NCBI RefSeq assembly: GCF_900109605.1
Contig: NZ_FOAM01000009.1
Coordinates: forward strand, 124,001-188,000
DNA length: 64,000 nt
Direction: 5' to 3'
Origin: Xaviernesmea oryzae
GTDB taxonomy: Bacteria > Pseudomonadota > Alphaproteobacteria > Rhizobiales > Rhizobiaceae
How positions within the stretch are numbered: position 1 is the stretch's first letter; every line of letters starts with the position of its first letter. Shown here one piece after another: positions 18,525 to 27,377 of this stretch. The notes under the pieces were generated by a model that saw only the letters and a list, made by a program, of their open reading frames with translations, made no database searches and was not told the origin of the DNA. The position numbers and the translations under genes are program-made.

Positions 18525-19679
18525 ATGGTAAGCCGTGCTCAGAGGGGCGCCGTCGCGGATTGGTTCTGGACGATCGACCGCTTCTTCCTCGCCCTGTTCA
18601 TTCTGTTGATGGGCATCGGCTTCATGCTGTCCTTCGCCGGCAGCCCGGCGGTGGCCGAACGGTTGGGGCTCGACAGCTTCCACTTCGTGCGGCGCCACTC
18701 GATCTTCCTCATTCCCTCGCTGATCACCATGATCGGCCTGTCCTTCCTCACGCCCCGGCAGGTGCGGCGAACCGCCGTCATCATGCTGGCGGTGATGATC
18801 GTCTTGATGGTGCTGGTGCTGTTCTTCGGCCAGGAGGTCAAGGGCGGGCGGCGCTGGATCGGCATCGGCGCGCTCAGCCTGCAGCCGTCGGAGTTCATGA
18901 AGCCGGCTTTCATCGTCACCTGTGCCTGGCTGTTTTCCGAACATGCGCGCCAACCCGAGGTGCCCGGCAATCTCTTCGCCATCCTGCTCTATGGCATGAT
19001 CGTCGCACTCCTGATCGCTCAGCCGGACCTTGGCCAGACCATTCTGACCACGGCGGTCTGGGGCGGCATGTTCTTCATGGCCGGGATGCCCTGGTTGTGG
19101 ATCATCCTGCTCGGCGGTTTTGCCACCGGCGGTCTGGTGGTTGCCTATACCATGCTGCCGCACGTCGCCGGCCGTATCGACCGATTCCTGACTGGCGAGG
19201 GTGATACGTTTCAGGTGGATACGGCACGTGAGGCGATCATCCGCGGCGACTGGCTGGGGCGCGGCCCGGGCGAGGGCATCGTCAAGCGGATCATTCCCGA
19301 CAGCCACACCGACTTCATCTTCTCGGTGGCCGCAGAAGAATTCGGCATCATCTTCTGCATGGCGCTGGTGTTGATCTTCGCGCTCGTGGTCATGCGCGGC
19401 CTGACGCTGGCCATGCGTGAACGGGACGATTTCACCCGCTTCGCCGTCGCCGGTCTCGTGCTGCAGATCGGCGTGCAGTCGATGATCAATGTCGGCGTCA
19501 ATCTTGAGCTGCTGCCGGCCAAGGGCATGACCCTGCCGCTGATCTCCTATGGTGGCTCGTCCATGGTGGCGATCTGCGTGACTGCGGGCTTCATTCTCGC
19601 GCTGACCCGCCATCGTCCCGAAAAGCGCGCGGTGGAGCGCAGCCTGTTTCGCAGCGGCATTGGTGTTCCCGCGGAATAG
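18525..19679 (+). CDS. ftsW: Septal peptidoglycan glycosyltransferase FtsW
   Basis: 384 residues, SEDS family with about ten membrane segments. Diagnostic elements are GGRRWIGIGALSLQPSEFMK-type sequence (about 107-126), QPDLGQTI, and a C-terminal PLISYGGSSM. FtsW polymerises lipid II glycan strands at the septum with FtsI. AAAAGGATGA lies just before the ATG. The 132-base gap after murD shows no recognisable element. It is followed by a repeat-rich 166-base gap before murG. Confidence 0.95.
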   Translation: MVSRAQRGAVADWFWTIDRFFLALFILLMGIGFMLSFAGSPAVAERLGLDSFHFVRRHSIFLIPSLITMIGLSFLTPRQVRRTAVIMLAVMIVLMVLVLFFGQEVKGGRRWIGIGALSLQPSEFMKPAFIVTCAWLFSEHARQPEVPGNLFAILLYGMIVALLIAQPDLGQTILTTAVWGGMFFMAGMPWLWIILLGGFATGGLVVAYTMLPHVAGRIDRFLTGEGDTFQVDTAREAIIRGDWLGRGPGEGIVKRIIPDSHTDFIFSVAAEEFGIIFCMALVLIFALVVMRGLTLAMRERDDFTRFAVAGLVLQIGVQSMINVGVNLELLPAKGMTLPLISYGGSSMVAICVTAGFILALTRHRPEKRAVERSLFRSGIGVPAE

Positions 19680-19706
19680 CGCTGGGACGCCCAAGACGGT
19701 TTGATG

Positions 19707-19831
19707 GCGATTTTTCGTATTCCTGGCTGAGACAGGAGAAAAATCGCTTCACTCCGTCGTGAAGACGGGCGATGCCTGTGTCTTTACGCAAATCCGGATG
19801 CAAAAGCGTTTCGCACTTTTCCCCGATTTGC
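19707..19831. repeat. Mosaic of three hairpins between ftsW and murG
   Basis: Three consecutive inverted repeats. (1) GCGATTTTTC (19707-19716) with GAAAAATCGC (19738-19747), and an inner TCCTG with CAGGA. (2) CTTCAC (19747-19752) with GTGAAG (19759-19764). (3) GCAAATC (19788-19794) with GATTTGC (19825-19831), and an inner AAAAG with CTTTT. Hairpin 3 resembles a repeat common in Rhizobium intergenic regions. The first could work as a terminator or an mRNA-stabilising structure within the operon. Confidence 0.6.
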
Positions 19832-19845
19832 TCTAGGAAACGATC

Positions 19846-20970
19846 ATGACCAAAGACATTATCATGCTCGCCGCCGGGGGAACCGGCGGTCATCTGTTTC
19901 CGGCCGAGGCGCTGGCGCATGAACTGACGGCGCGGGGCTACGAGATCCATCTCGTCACCGACAGCCGTGCCGAGCGCTTCGCCGGCAAGTTTCCCGCCGC
20001 TGCCGTCCATGTCGTTCCCTCGGCCACCGTTTCGACCAAGAATCCGATCAAGGCCGCACAGGCGCTCTGGACCTTGTGGAGCGGCCTTCGCGCCGCCAAG
20101 GCACTGATGCGCAAGATCCGTCCCAGGGCTGTGGTCGGTTTCGGCGGCTATCCCACCGTTCCACCTGTCATGGCGGCAAGCCGCTTGTCGATTCCGACCA
20201 TGGTGCACGAGCAGAATGCCGTGATGGGCCGGGCCAACAAGGCGCTGGCCGCGCGCGTGATTGCGATTGCCGGCGGCTTCCTGCCCGAGACGGAAGGTCC
20301 CTATGCCCAGAAAACGGTGACCACGGGCAATCCGGTGCGTCCAGCCGTGCTTGAGGCCGCGAATGTGCCCTTCGTCGCGCCGGGGCCGGAGGATCCGTTT
20401 CAGCTCGTCGTGTTCGGTGGCAGCCAGGGCGCGCAGTTTTTTTCCAAGGCCATTCCCAGCGCCATCAGCCTGTTGGATGATGCCAAGCGGCGGCGCATCG
20501 TCGTTACGCAACAGGCACGGCCCGAGGATATGGACATGGTGCGCGGCTGCATGGCCCGCCTGGAGCTCGACTCTGCCGTCTCTCCCTTCTTCACCGACAT
20601 GGCTGAGCGCATTGCCCGCGCCCATCTGGTGATCTGCCGGTCCGGCGCCTCGACGGTGTCGGAGATCTCGGTGATCGGTCGCCCGGCAATTCTCGTGCCC
20701 TATCCGCACGCGCTCGATCACGACCAGGCCGCCAATGCGAAGATGCTGGCGGCAGCCGGCGGGGCCAAGGTCATCGCCCAATCCGAGCTCTCCGCAGAGA
20801 AGCTCAGCGCCATCATCGCCAATGCCATGGACGATCCCGTCTCGCTGGCCGCTATGGCGGCCAATGCGAAAAAAGCCGGTCGCCCGCATGCCGCGCACCT
20901 TCTTGCCGATCTGGTGGAAGCCCTGGCCGGCGGCATGCCGATTGCAGAATTCAAGGAAAAACGCATATGA
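19846..20970 (+). CDS. murG: UDP-GlcNAc:lipid I transferase MurG
   Basis: 374 residues. The N-terminal [13 protein letters not shown] loop contacts the diphosphate. [35 protein letters not shown] and [11 protein letters not shown] follow in the order expected for MurG (GT28, GT-B fold). It adds GlcNAc to lipid I at the inner face of the cytoplasmic membrane to make lipid II. AGGAAACGATC precedes the start. Its last codons overlap the murC start (ATGA). Confidence 0.96.
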   Translation: MTKDIIMLAAGGTGGHLFPAEALAHELTARGYEIHLVTDSRAERFAGKFPAAAVHVVPSATVSTKNPIKAAQALWTLWSGLRAAKALMRKIRPRAVVGFGGYPTVPPVMAASRLSIPTMVHEQNAVMGRANKALAARVIAIAGGFLPETEGPYAQKTVTTGNPVRPAVLEAANVPFVAPGPEDPFQLVVFGGSQGAQFFSKAIPSAISLLDDAKRRRIVVTQQARPEDMDMVRGCMARLELDSAVSPFFTDMAERIARAHLVICRSGASTVSEISVIGRPAILVPYPHALDHDQAANAKMLAAAGGAKVIAQSELSAEKLSAIIANAMDDPVSLAAMAANAKKAGRPHAAHLLADLVEALAGGMPIAEFKEKRI

Positions 20971-22382
20971 AACTGCCGCAGAGCATCGGGCTGGTCCATT
21001 TCATCGGGATCGGCGGCATCGGCATGAGCGGCATTGCCGAAGTGCTGCACAATCTCGGTCACAGGGTTCAGGGTTCCGACCAGTCCGACAGCGCCAATGT
21101 CCAGCGCTTGCGGGCCAAAGGCATCGATGTCTTCGTCGGTCATCAGGCCGACAATCTCGGCGAAGCCGAGGTGGTGGTGGTGTCCACCGCCATCAAGAAG
21201 ACCAATCCGGAACTGATCGCTGCGCGCGAGAAGCTTCTGCCGGTGGTGCGCCGCGCCGAGATGCTGGCCGAGTTGATGCGCTTCCGCAATGCGATCGCCA
21301 TCGGCGGCACGCATGGCAAGACGACGACGACGTCCATGGTCGCCGCGCTTCTGGAGGCCGGCGGGCTCGACCCGACCGTGATCAATGGCGGCATCATCAA
21401 TGCCTATGGCACCAATGCCCGCATGGGCGAGGGCGAATGGATGGTGGTGGAGGCCGACGAATCGGACGGCACCTTCCTGAAACTGCCGGCCGACATCGCT
21501 GTTGTGACCAATATCGATCCGGAGCACCTGGATCATTATGGCCATTTCGATGCCGTTCGCACGGCCTTCCGGCAATTCGTCGAGAACGTGCCGTTCTATG
21601 GCTTCGGCGTGATGTGCCTCGATCATCCCGAGGTTCAGACCATGGTTGCCAAGATCGAGGACCGCAAGGTCATCACCTATGGGGAGAACCCGCAGGCCGA
21701 CGTGCGCTTCCTCAATATTCGCATGGACGGCGCGACGTCGATTTTCGACATCTCGATCCGGCGCCGGCGCACCGGCCAGATCATCGAGATGAAGGATCTG
21801 CGCCTGCCCATGCCCGGCCGGCACAATGTGTCCAACGCCACGGCGGCGATTGCCGTTGCCCAGCGGCTCGGCATTTCGCCAGAGGCGATCGCTCGCGGGC
21901 TTGCCGGTTTCAGTGGGGTAAAACGCCGTTTCACCTTCACCGGCGAGTGGAACAATGTCCGCATCTATGACGATTACGGCCACCATCCGGTCGAGATCAA
22001 GGCGGTCTTGAAGGCGGCGCGCGAGGCCTGTCAGGGCCGGGTGATCGCGGTCCACCAGCCGCATCGTTACAGCCGTCTGCACAGCCTGTTCGAAGACTTC
22101 TCTGCCTGCTTCAACGACGCGGACACGATCCTGCTCGCGCCGGTCTATTCGGCAGGCGAAGAACCCATCGAAGGAGCCAGCTCCGAGGAACTCGTGACCC
22201 GGATCAAAGCGGCCGGGCACCGCGATGCGCGCTTTGTCGATGGACCGCAAGCAATTGCGCCCATCGTTTCAACCATTGCGCAGCCGGGGGACTTCGTGGT
22301 TCTTTTGGGGGCCGGTAGCATCACGTCCTGGGCTGCCGCGCTTCCTCGCGAATTGGCAGGCATGACAGGCAAGACAGAATGA
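20967..22382 (+). CDS. murC: UDP-MurNAc:L-alanine ligase MurC
   Basis: 471 residues. The nucleotide-binding N-terminal domain has [15 protein letters not shown] (about 12-26). The ATP loop is GGTHGKTTT (from about 112), followed by [21 protein letters not shown] and HQPHRYSR, all diagnostic of MurC. It attaches L-alanine to UDP-MurNAc, the first amino acid of the stem peptide. It overlaps both murG and murB by four bases (ATGA), so these three genes are translationally coupled. Confidence 0.96.
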   Translation: MKLPQSIGLVHFIGIGGIGMSGIAEVLHNLGHRVQGSDQSDSANVQRLRAKGIDVFVGHQADNLGEAEVVVVSTAIKKTNPELIAAREKLLPVVRRAEMLAELMRFRNAIAIGGTHGKTTTTSMVAALLEAGGLDPTVINGGIINAYGTNARMGEGEWMVVEADESDGTFLKLPADIAVVTNIDPEHLDHYGHFDAVRTAFRQFVENVPFYGFGVMCLDHPEVQTMVAKIEDRKVITYGENPQADVRFLNIRMDGATSIFDISIRRRRTGQIIEMKDLRLPMPGRHNVSNATAAIAVAQRLGISPEAIARGLAGFSGVKRRFTFTGEWNNVRIYDDYGHHPVEIKAVLKAAREACQGRVIAVHQPHRYSRLHSLFEDFSACFNDADTILLAPVYSAGEEPIEGASSEELVTRIKAAGHRDARFVDGPQAIAPIVSTIAQPGDFVVLLGAGSITSWAAALPRELAGMTGKTE

Positions 22383-23353
22383 AACAGGTGAACGGTACGA
22401 AACTCCTGGAGTGTCTGGGCGACAGCGTCAACGCGCTGCGCGGACGGCTCACGCCCGATGCGCCGATGGACCGTGTCACCTGGTTTCGCGCCGGCGGCCT
22501 GGCGGAGCTGATGTTCCAGCCGCATGATGCCGAGGACCTGGCGACCTTCCTGAAGCTCCTGCCGGAAGACGTGCCGCTGATGGTGGTCGGCGTCGGCTCC
22601 AATCTTCTGGTGCGTGATGGCGGCATTCCCGGTGTCGTGGTGCGGCTCTCGGCCAAGGGCTTTGGCGATGTCGAGCTGGTGGGCGAAAACCGCGTGAAGG
22701 CCGGCGCCATCTGCCCGGACAAGAACCTGGCTGCAATGACGCTGGATCATGGTATCGGCGGCTTCTTCTTCTATTACGGCATTCCCGGCTCGGTGGGCGG
22801 CGCTCTGCGGATGAATGCCGGCGCCAATGGCGGCGAGACGGCCGAACGCGTTGTCGAGGTTCATGCCATCGACCGGCAGGGCAACCGCCATGTGCTGACG
22901 CGCGAGGAGATGGGCTATGCCTATCGCCATTCCTCCGCGCCGAAGGACCTGATCTTCACCCACGCCATCTTCGAGGGCTACCCCGAGGACAAGGCCAAGA
23001 TCCGCACCGATATGGACGCCGTTCGCCAGCATCGCGAAACCGTTCAGCCGATTCGCGAGAAAACGGGTGGCTCGACCTTCAAAAACCCCGAGGGCCACTC
23101 CGCTTGGAAGCTCATCGATGAGGCCGGCTGCCGTGGCATGATGATCGGCGGCGCGCAAATGTCGCCGATGCATTGCAATTTCATGATCAATACCGGCCAG
23201 GCCAGCGGCTTTGAGCTCGAATATCTGGGCGAGACGGTGCGCCGGCGCGTCATGGAGCATTCGGGCGTGAAGCTGGAATGGGAGATCAAGCGGATCGGCA
23301 AATTCATGCCGGGCTACGAGGTCAAGGAATTCCTCGGCGTGGCGCTGGTCTGA
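22379..23353 (+). CDS. murB: UDP-N-acetylenolpyruvoylglucosamine reductase MurB
   Basis: 324 residues, FAD-binding reductase. The FAD motif [12 protein letters not shown], then [16 protein letters not shown], and the catalytic serine in GGSTFKNP are clear. The short form without the extra C-terminal fold marks a type II MurB. It reduces UDP-GlcNAc-enolpyruvate to UDP-MurNAc with NADPH. The start overlaps murC by four bases; its stop overlaps the start of the next small gene by one base. Confidence 0.96.
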   Translation: MKQVNGTKLLECLGDSVNALRGRLTPDAPMDRVTWFRAGGLAELMFQPHDAEDLATFLKLLPEDVPLMVVGVGSNLLVRDGGIPGVVVRLSAKGFGDVELVGENRVKAGAICPDKNLAAMTLDHGIGGFFFYYGIPGSVGGALRMNAGANGGETAERVVEVHAIDRQGNRHVLTREEMGYAYRHSSAPKDLIFTHAIFEGYPEDKAKIRTDMDAVRQHRETVQPIREKTGGSTFKNPEGHSAWKLIDEAGCRGMMIGGAQMSPMHCNFMINTGQASGFELEYLGETVRRRVMEHSGVKLEWEIKRIGKFMPGYEVKEFLGVALV

Positions 23354-23622
23354 TGCAGGACGAGGCGGCGGCATCGTTGATCCCGACGCTGCCGCCGCTC
23401 GTTCACAATGAACGTGTAAAGCTGACGGCTGCGGCGATCGATCGGCTGTCGACCGCATGCGTCGCTGCTGGTTTTATATCGCCTGTCGTGTCGATGGCGA
23501 ACGGGCAGATCGTGATCTCCGCCTTCTCCCTCCCGATTGCCCTATCGACCATGACTTGGCTTTTGACCGCTTTGATCTTACATTTTGCGGCAAGACGTGT
23601 CCTTGGAAAGCTGAGACCATGA
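23353..23622 (+). CDS. Small membrane protein coupled to murB (function unknown)
   Basis: 89 residues. The start ATG overlaps the murB stop (TGATG) and the stop overlaps the next gene (ATGA), so it is clearly translated with murB. A Pro/Leu-rich N-terminus contains NERVKLTAAAIDRL (about 19-32), resembling a family of small two-helix membrane proteins I have seen but cannot name. A moderately hydrophobic stretch (about 35-50) and a strong membrane segment (about 57-78) end in a basic tail, ARRVLGKL. No enzymatic motif is present. It is probably an inner-membrane protein; any role with wall synthesis is inferred from position only. Confidence 0.75.
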   Translation: MQDEAAASLIPTLPPLVHNERVKLTAAAIDRLSTACVAAGFISPVVSMANGQIVISAFSLPIALSTMTWLLTALILHFAARRVLGKLRP

Positions 23623-23744
23623 CAGTCGCTCTCGCATTCTATCTCTATATTCTTCCCGTCTTGATCGCGGCGACCGTCTGGGGTGCGATCTGGTGGCAGG
23701 AATGGCAGGAGCGCCGCCACAGGCAGCTTCCGCCCGCAGAATAA
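23619..23744 (+). CDS. 41-residue single-pass membrane protein at the end of the murGCB run
   Basis: Begins at an ATGA overlap with the preceding small gene and stops immediately before a strong terminator. The product is one membrane segment (about residues 3-24, rich in Leu, Ile, Val and Trp) followed by a charged cytosolic tail with EWQERRHR. The overlap, the hydrophobic pattern and its place before the terminator support translation despite its size. Function unknown. It resembles no family I can name. Confidence 0.65.
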   Translation: MTVALAFYLYILPVLIAATVWGAIWWQEWQERRHRQLPPAE

Positions 23745-23778
23745 AAAGCCCGCGAAATCATCGATTTCGCGGGCTTTT
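23744..23778. terminator. Strong bidirectional terminator between the mur genes and the MHS transporter gene
   Basis: AAAAGCCCGCGAAAT (23744-23758) pairs perfectly with ATTTCGCGGGCTTTT (23764-23778) across a five-base loop. It ends in TTTT on the plus strand and, by symmetry, TTTT on the minus strand. It closes the first half of the dcw cluster and probably also the convergent transporter gene. Confidence 0.9.
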
Positions 23779-23833
23779 CTTTGATTGGGTATGAGAGGCG
23801 GCGTTGGTTTTTTGCCGTGCGCCCAAAAATCCG

Positions 23834-25135
23834 TCAGACCTCGTCCTTGCCCGAGAGCAGGATACAGGCGAGCGTGATCAGAGCGGCGATGCCGAGATAG
23901 TAGCCGACATAGGCCATGCCGTAAGTTGCCTGCAGATAGGTGGCGATGTAGGGCGCCAGCGAGGCGCCGAAGATGCCGGCGAAGTTGAAGGTGATCGACG
24001 AGCCGGTATAGCGCACACGAGTCGGGAAGGGGGCGGCGAGCGCGGTGCCGATCAGCCCATAGGTCATGCCCATGAGGAACATGCCGATCAGGACGAACAT
24101 GTAGACGCCAGACAGCGCGCCAGCCAGCAGCACCGGAACCAGGAAGGAGAACAGGCCGATGGCGACCGTGGTAGCGATCAACACCTCGCGGCGCCCTAGC
24201 TTCTCAGCCATCTTGCCGGCAATCGGAATGGCGATGCCGAAGATGACCGCGCCGAACAGCTGCACTTCGAGCGCATCCAGGAACGGAATGCCCAAGACCT
24301 TGGTGTTGTAGGAGAGCAGATAGGCCGAGCCGATATAGAACAGCACGAAGGTGACCAGCGCGACGAAGGTGCCGAGTACGATCGAGCGCTTGTGGTTGCG
24401 GAAGAGTTCGGCGACCGGAACGGCCACGCGCTCATGCTTGTCGATGGCCTTCTGGAAGTCCGGCGTCTCGGTGATCGACAGGCGCACCCAGAGGCCGACG
24501 GCGATCAACACGATCGAGGCGACGAAGGGGATTCGCCAGCCCCAGCTCAACAGCGCATCCTGCGACATGACATGCAGCAGCAGCCAGAAGAAGCCGGAGG
24601 ACAGGAACAGGCCGACGGGCGCGCCGAGCTGCGGGAACATGCCGTACCAGGAGCGCTTGCCGGGAGGGGCGTTTTCCGTCGCCAGCAACACCGCGCCACC
24701 CCATTCTCCGCCAAGACCGAAGCCCTGGCCGAAGCGGCAGACGGCGAGCAGCAGCGGCGCCAGCACCCCAATCGATTCGTAGGAAGGAACCAGGCCGATG
24801 ACCACGGTCGACACGCCCATGGTCAAAAGTGCTGCGACCAGTGTCGTCTTGCGGCCGACACGGTCACCGAAATGGCCGAAGACGATCGCGCCGAGCGGTC
24901 GGGCGAAGAAGGCAATGGAGAAGGTCGCGAACGAGGCGAGCAAAGCGGAGGTCGGGTCGCTTGCCGGGAAGAAGATCTTCGGAAACACCAGAACGGCGGC
25001 CGTCGCATAAACGTAGAAATCGAAGAATTCGATGGTCGTGCCGATCAGGCTGGCCAGCAGAACGCGTGCGGCCGAATTGCTGCGCGCGCCAGAAGAGGCC
25101 GTTTCCTGAGACACGGAAGAGATCGTGTTGCTCAT
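23834..25135 (-). CDS. MFS transporter, metabolite:H+ symporter (MHS) family
   Basis: 433 residues, twelve membrane segments. The MFS motif GHFGDRVGRK lies between helices 2 and 3, and RFGQGFGLGGEWGGA and the SITETPDF loop are hallmarks of the MHS family (ShiA, ProP, KgtP relatives). It would import a carboxylate, shikimate or betaine-like solute with protons; the substrate cannot be read from sequence. The ATG at 25135 (MSNTISSVSQ) is preferred; an upstream in-frame ATG at 25168 adds eleven residues. It interrupts the division cluster on the opposite strand and has its own promoter region facing ddl. Confidence 0.88.
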   Translation of the reverse strand: MSNTISSVSQETASSGARSNSAARVLLASLIGTTIEFFDFYVYATAAVLVFPKIFFPASDPTSALLASFATFSIAFFARPLGAIVFGHFGDRVGRKTTLVAALLTMGVSTVVIGLVPSYESIGVLAPLLLAVCRFGQGFGLGGEWGGAVLLATENAPPGKRSWYGMFPQLGAPVGLFLSSGFFWLLLHVMSQDALLSWGWRIPFVASIVLIAVGLWVRLSITETPDFQKAIDKHERVAVPVAELFRNHKRSIVLGTFVALVTFVLFYIGSAYLLSYNTKVLGIPFLDALEVQLFGAVIFGIAIPIAGKMAEKLGRREVLIATTVAIGLFSFLVPVLLAGALSGVYMFVLIGMFLMGMTYGLIGTALAAPFPTRVRYTGSSITFNFAGIFGASLAPYIATYLQATYGMAYVGYYLGIAALITLACILLSGKDEV

Positions 25136-25518
25136 GGGTTGATCCAAACGGAGATAATGAGGGGGCATATAAACTTGGGCTTTGGCGTCTCTTATCCCAA
25201 TCGCCGCGGCTGTGAAACCAATAAATACGACTTTTGCGGTGCACTTTTAGGTGCGCTGCGGCATTGCGTTGTCTGGTCGAATGTGAGGGCGACGCGGACG
25301 AGAAGTGAACGCCAGCCGCGCGTCATTGGGGGCGTCAAACCGAATTCGCTCACGAAATTTCGTGACCAGGAACTGAAACAGGACAAGAGGTTAACGATAG
25401 TAAACGCTTCATTAACCTTAAGGGCGCTCTATCAGCAGTGCAGGATATCTGAGTCGGTTTCGCCGCCAGGCCTGCGGTAACCGCCATGATGCCGGTGCTG
25501 CCCGGCAGGAGTCTTTTC
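25136..25518. other. Divergent intergenic region between the MHS transporter gene and ddl
   Basis: 383 bases with no supported gene. It must contain the transporter promoter on the left and the ddl-ftsQAZ promoter on the right. TTAA-rich sequence at 25390-25422 includes a near-match to a CtrA box (listed separately). Confidence 0.55.
25401..25416 (+). promoter_or_regulatory. CtrA-like box before ddl-ftsQAZ
   Basis: TAAA (25401-25404), seven bases, then TTAAC (25412-25416) differs by one base from TTAA-N7-TTAAC. A separate GTTAAC lies at 25390-25395 and a second TTAA at 25418-25421. It lies about 100 bases before the ddl start. CtrA acts on division genes in other alphaproteobacteria; binding here is inferred. 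Confidence 0.4.
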
Positions 25519-26457
25519 ATGAGTGCCAAGCACGTTGCCGTCCTGATGGGCGGCTTCTCGTCCGAGCGACCGGTCAGCCTGTCATCAGGAGAGGCCTGCG
25601 CCACGGCACTGGAGGCCGAAGGCTATCGCGTCACGCGCGTGGATGTTGCGCGCGATATCTCTTCTGTGCTCGCCGACCTGAAGCCGGATGTGGTGTTCAA
25701 TGCGCTTCACGGTCCCTTTGGGGAAGACGGCACCATTCAGGGTGTGCTGGAATATCTTGAGATTCCCTATACGCATTCCGGCGTACTGGCTTCGGCACTC
25801 GCCATGGACAAGGTCCAGTCGAAGCGCGTCGCGGCGGCGGCCGGCATTCCCATTGCCCCCTCCAAGCTTTTGAACCGCCATGAGATCGGCCATGAGCATC
25901 CACTGCCGCCGCCTTATGTGATCAAGCCCGTGCGCGAAGGCTCGAGCTTCGGCATCGTCATCGTCAAGGAAGATCAGAGCCATCCGCCCCAGGTCGTTTC
26001 CTCGCCGGAATGGCGCTATGGCGACATGGTCATGGCGGAACGCTATGTGGCCGGTCGCGAACTGACCTGTGGCGTGATTGGCGCGGGCGATGACGCGCGT
26101 GCTCTGGGGGTCACCGAGATCGTGCCGCTTGGCCACGCCTTCTACGACTATGATTCTAAATATGTAAAAGGCGGTTCAGAACATATTCTGCCAGCCCGGA
26201 TTTTACCAGAAATTTACCAAACTGTTCAAGAATTGGCCGTTAAGGCGCATCGGGCAATCGGGTGCCGGGGCGCCAGCCGCTCCGACTTCCGCCTGGATGA
26301 TCGGGAGGGTGGATCGGGCGAATTGATCTGGCTGGAAGTCAACACCCAGCCGGGCATGACACCGACCTCACTGCTTCCGGAAATCGCGGCATATGCCGGC
26401 ATGCCCTTCGGTAAATTCTTGAGCTGGTTGGTGGAGGACGCATCGTGTTTGCGTTGA
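25519..26457 (+). CDS. ddl: D-alanine:D-alanine ligase
   Basis: 312 residues, ATP-grasp ligase. N-terminal [17 protein letters not shown], central [17 protein letters not shown] and [13 protein letters not shown], and C-terminal [17 protein letters not shown] are the standard Ddl motifs in order. It makes the D-Ala-D-Ala dipeptide used by MurF. The start has AGGAG eight bases upstream; an earlier ATG at 25486 lacks this. The last 13 bases overlap the GTG start of ftsQ, linking the two genes. Confidence 0.95.
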   Translation: MSAKHVAVLMGGFSSERPVSLSSGEACATALEAEGYRVTRVDVARDISSVLADLKPDVVFNALHGPFGEDGTIQGVLEYLEIPYTHSGVLASALAMDKVQSKRVAAAAGIPIAPSKLLNRHEIGHEHPLPPPYVIKPVREGSSFGIVIVKEDQSHPPQVVSSPEWRYGDMVMAERYVAGRELTCGVIGAGDDARALGVTEIVPLGHAFYDYDSKYVKGGSEHILPARILPEIYQTVQELAVKAHRAIGCRGASRSDFRLDDREGGSGELIWLEVNTQPGMTPTSLLPEIAAYAGMPFGKFLSWLVEDASCLR

Positions 26458-27377
26458 AGAGGCGAAGGGCATCGCGGCTGCGCGCGTCCGATATGGTGGA
26501 GCCGGACGACAAGTTCGTCCTGCCGCGCCCCTTGCGCCGCATGACCCGTTTTCTCCTGTGTCTGTGCACGGGGCGCATTCATTTTCCGGCCTATACGGGG
26601 CTGGTCAGTGCTGTCGCCCTGTTCGGCGCCACCGGCTTCTATGGCATGCATCTGGGGGGGCACGCCCAGGCTGTGGCGCAGGCAACCACCTCGGCTGCAG
26701 GCTTCGCCATTGAGGATGTGAAGATCGCCGGCAACGAGCAGACGTCCGATATCGACATTCTCCAGGAGATCGGCCTCGACGGCACGACGTCGCTGGTGGC
26801 GCTCGATGTGGAGACGGCGCGCGATCAGATCGCGAAAATGCCCTGGGTCGAGCATGTGACGGTGCGCAAGGTCTATCCGCGCACGATCGAGGTGAACCTG
26901 AAGGAGCGCAAGGCCTTCGGCATCTGGCAGCATGGCACCGACCTCTCGCTGATCGAAAAAAGCGGCAGCGTGATCGCACCGCTGCGCGACAACAAATTCG
27001 CCGGCCTGCCGCTTTTCGTCGGACGTGACGCGGAAGCGGCGGCGGCCAAGTTCTACGAGCGTTTTTCGCAGTGGCCCGAGATCCAGAAGCGGGTGAAGGC
27101 CTATGTGCGCATCGCCGCGCGCCGCTGGGATCTGGTCATGGACAATGGCGTGACGGTCAAGCTGCCCGAGCATGACCTGGAGCGCGCCATGGAAGTGCTC
27201 AGCACGATGGAAGAGGGCCAGCAGCTTCTCGAGCGCGATATCGCGGCCGTCGATCTGCGCCTGGAAGACCGCACCACCATCCAGCTGACGGCAGAGGCCG
27301 CCGCCCGGCGCCAGACGCTGCTGGAAGCCCGCAACAAACAACTGATCAAGCTCGAAAAGCAGGAGAGCGCCCTATGA
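26445..27377 (+). CDS. ftsQ: Cell division protein FtsQ (GTG start)
   Basis: 310 residues. A basic cytosolic N-terminus with [10 protein letters not shown], one membrane segment (about 50-68), a POTRA domain beginning [11 protein letters not shown] (about 85-150), and the FtsQ beta domain. The GTG at 26445 gives MFALKRRR, matching the rhizobial N-terminus style. FtsQ connects early cytoplasmic and late periplasmic divisome proteins. It overlaps ddl by 13 bases and ftsA by four (ATGA). The region after residue 280 is helical and charged. Confidence 0.94.
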   Translation: MFALKRRRASRLRASDMVEPDDKFVLPRPLRRMTRFLLCLCTGRIHFPAYTGLVSAVALFGATGFYGMHLGGHAQAVAQATTSAAGFAIEDVKIAGNEQTSDIDILQEIGLDGTTSLVALDVETARDQIAKMPWVEHVTVRKVYPRTIEVNLKERKAFGIWQHGTDLSLIEKSGSVIAPLRDNKFAGLPLFVGRDAEAAAAKFYERFSQWPEIQKRVKAYVRIAARRWDLVMDNGVTVKLPEHDLERAMEVLSTMEEGQQLLERDIAAVDLRLEDRTTIQLTAEAAARRQTLLEARNKQLIKLEKQESAL

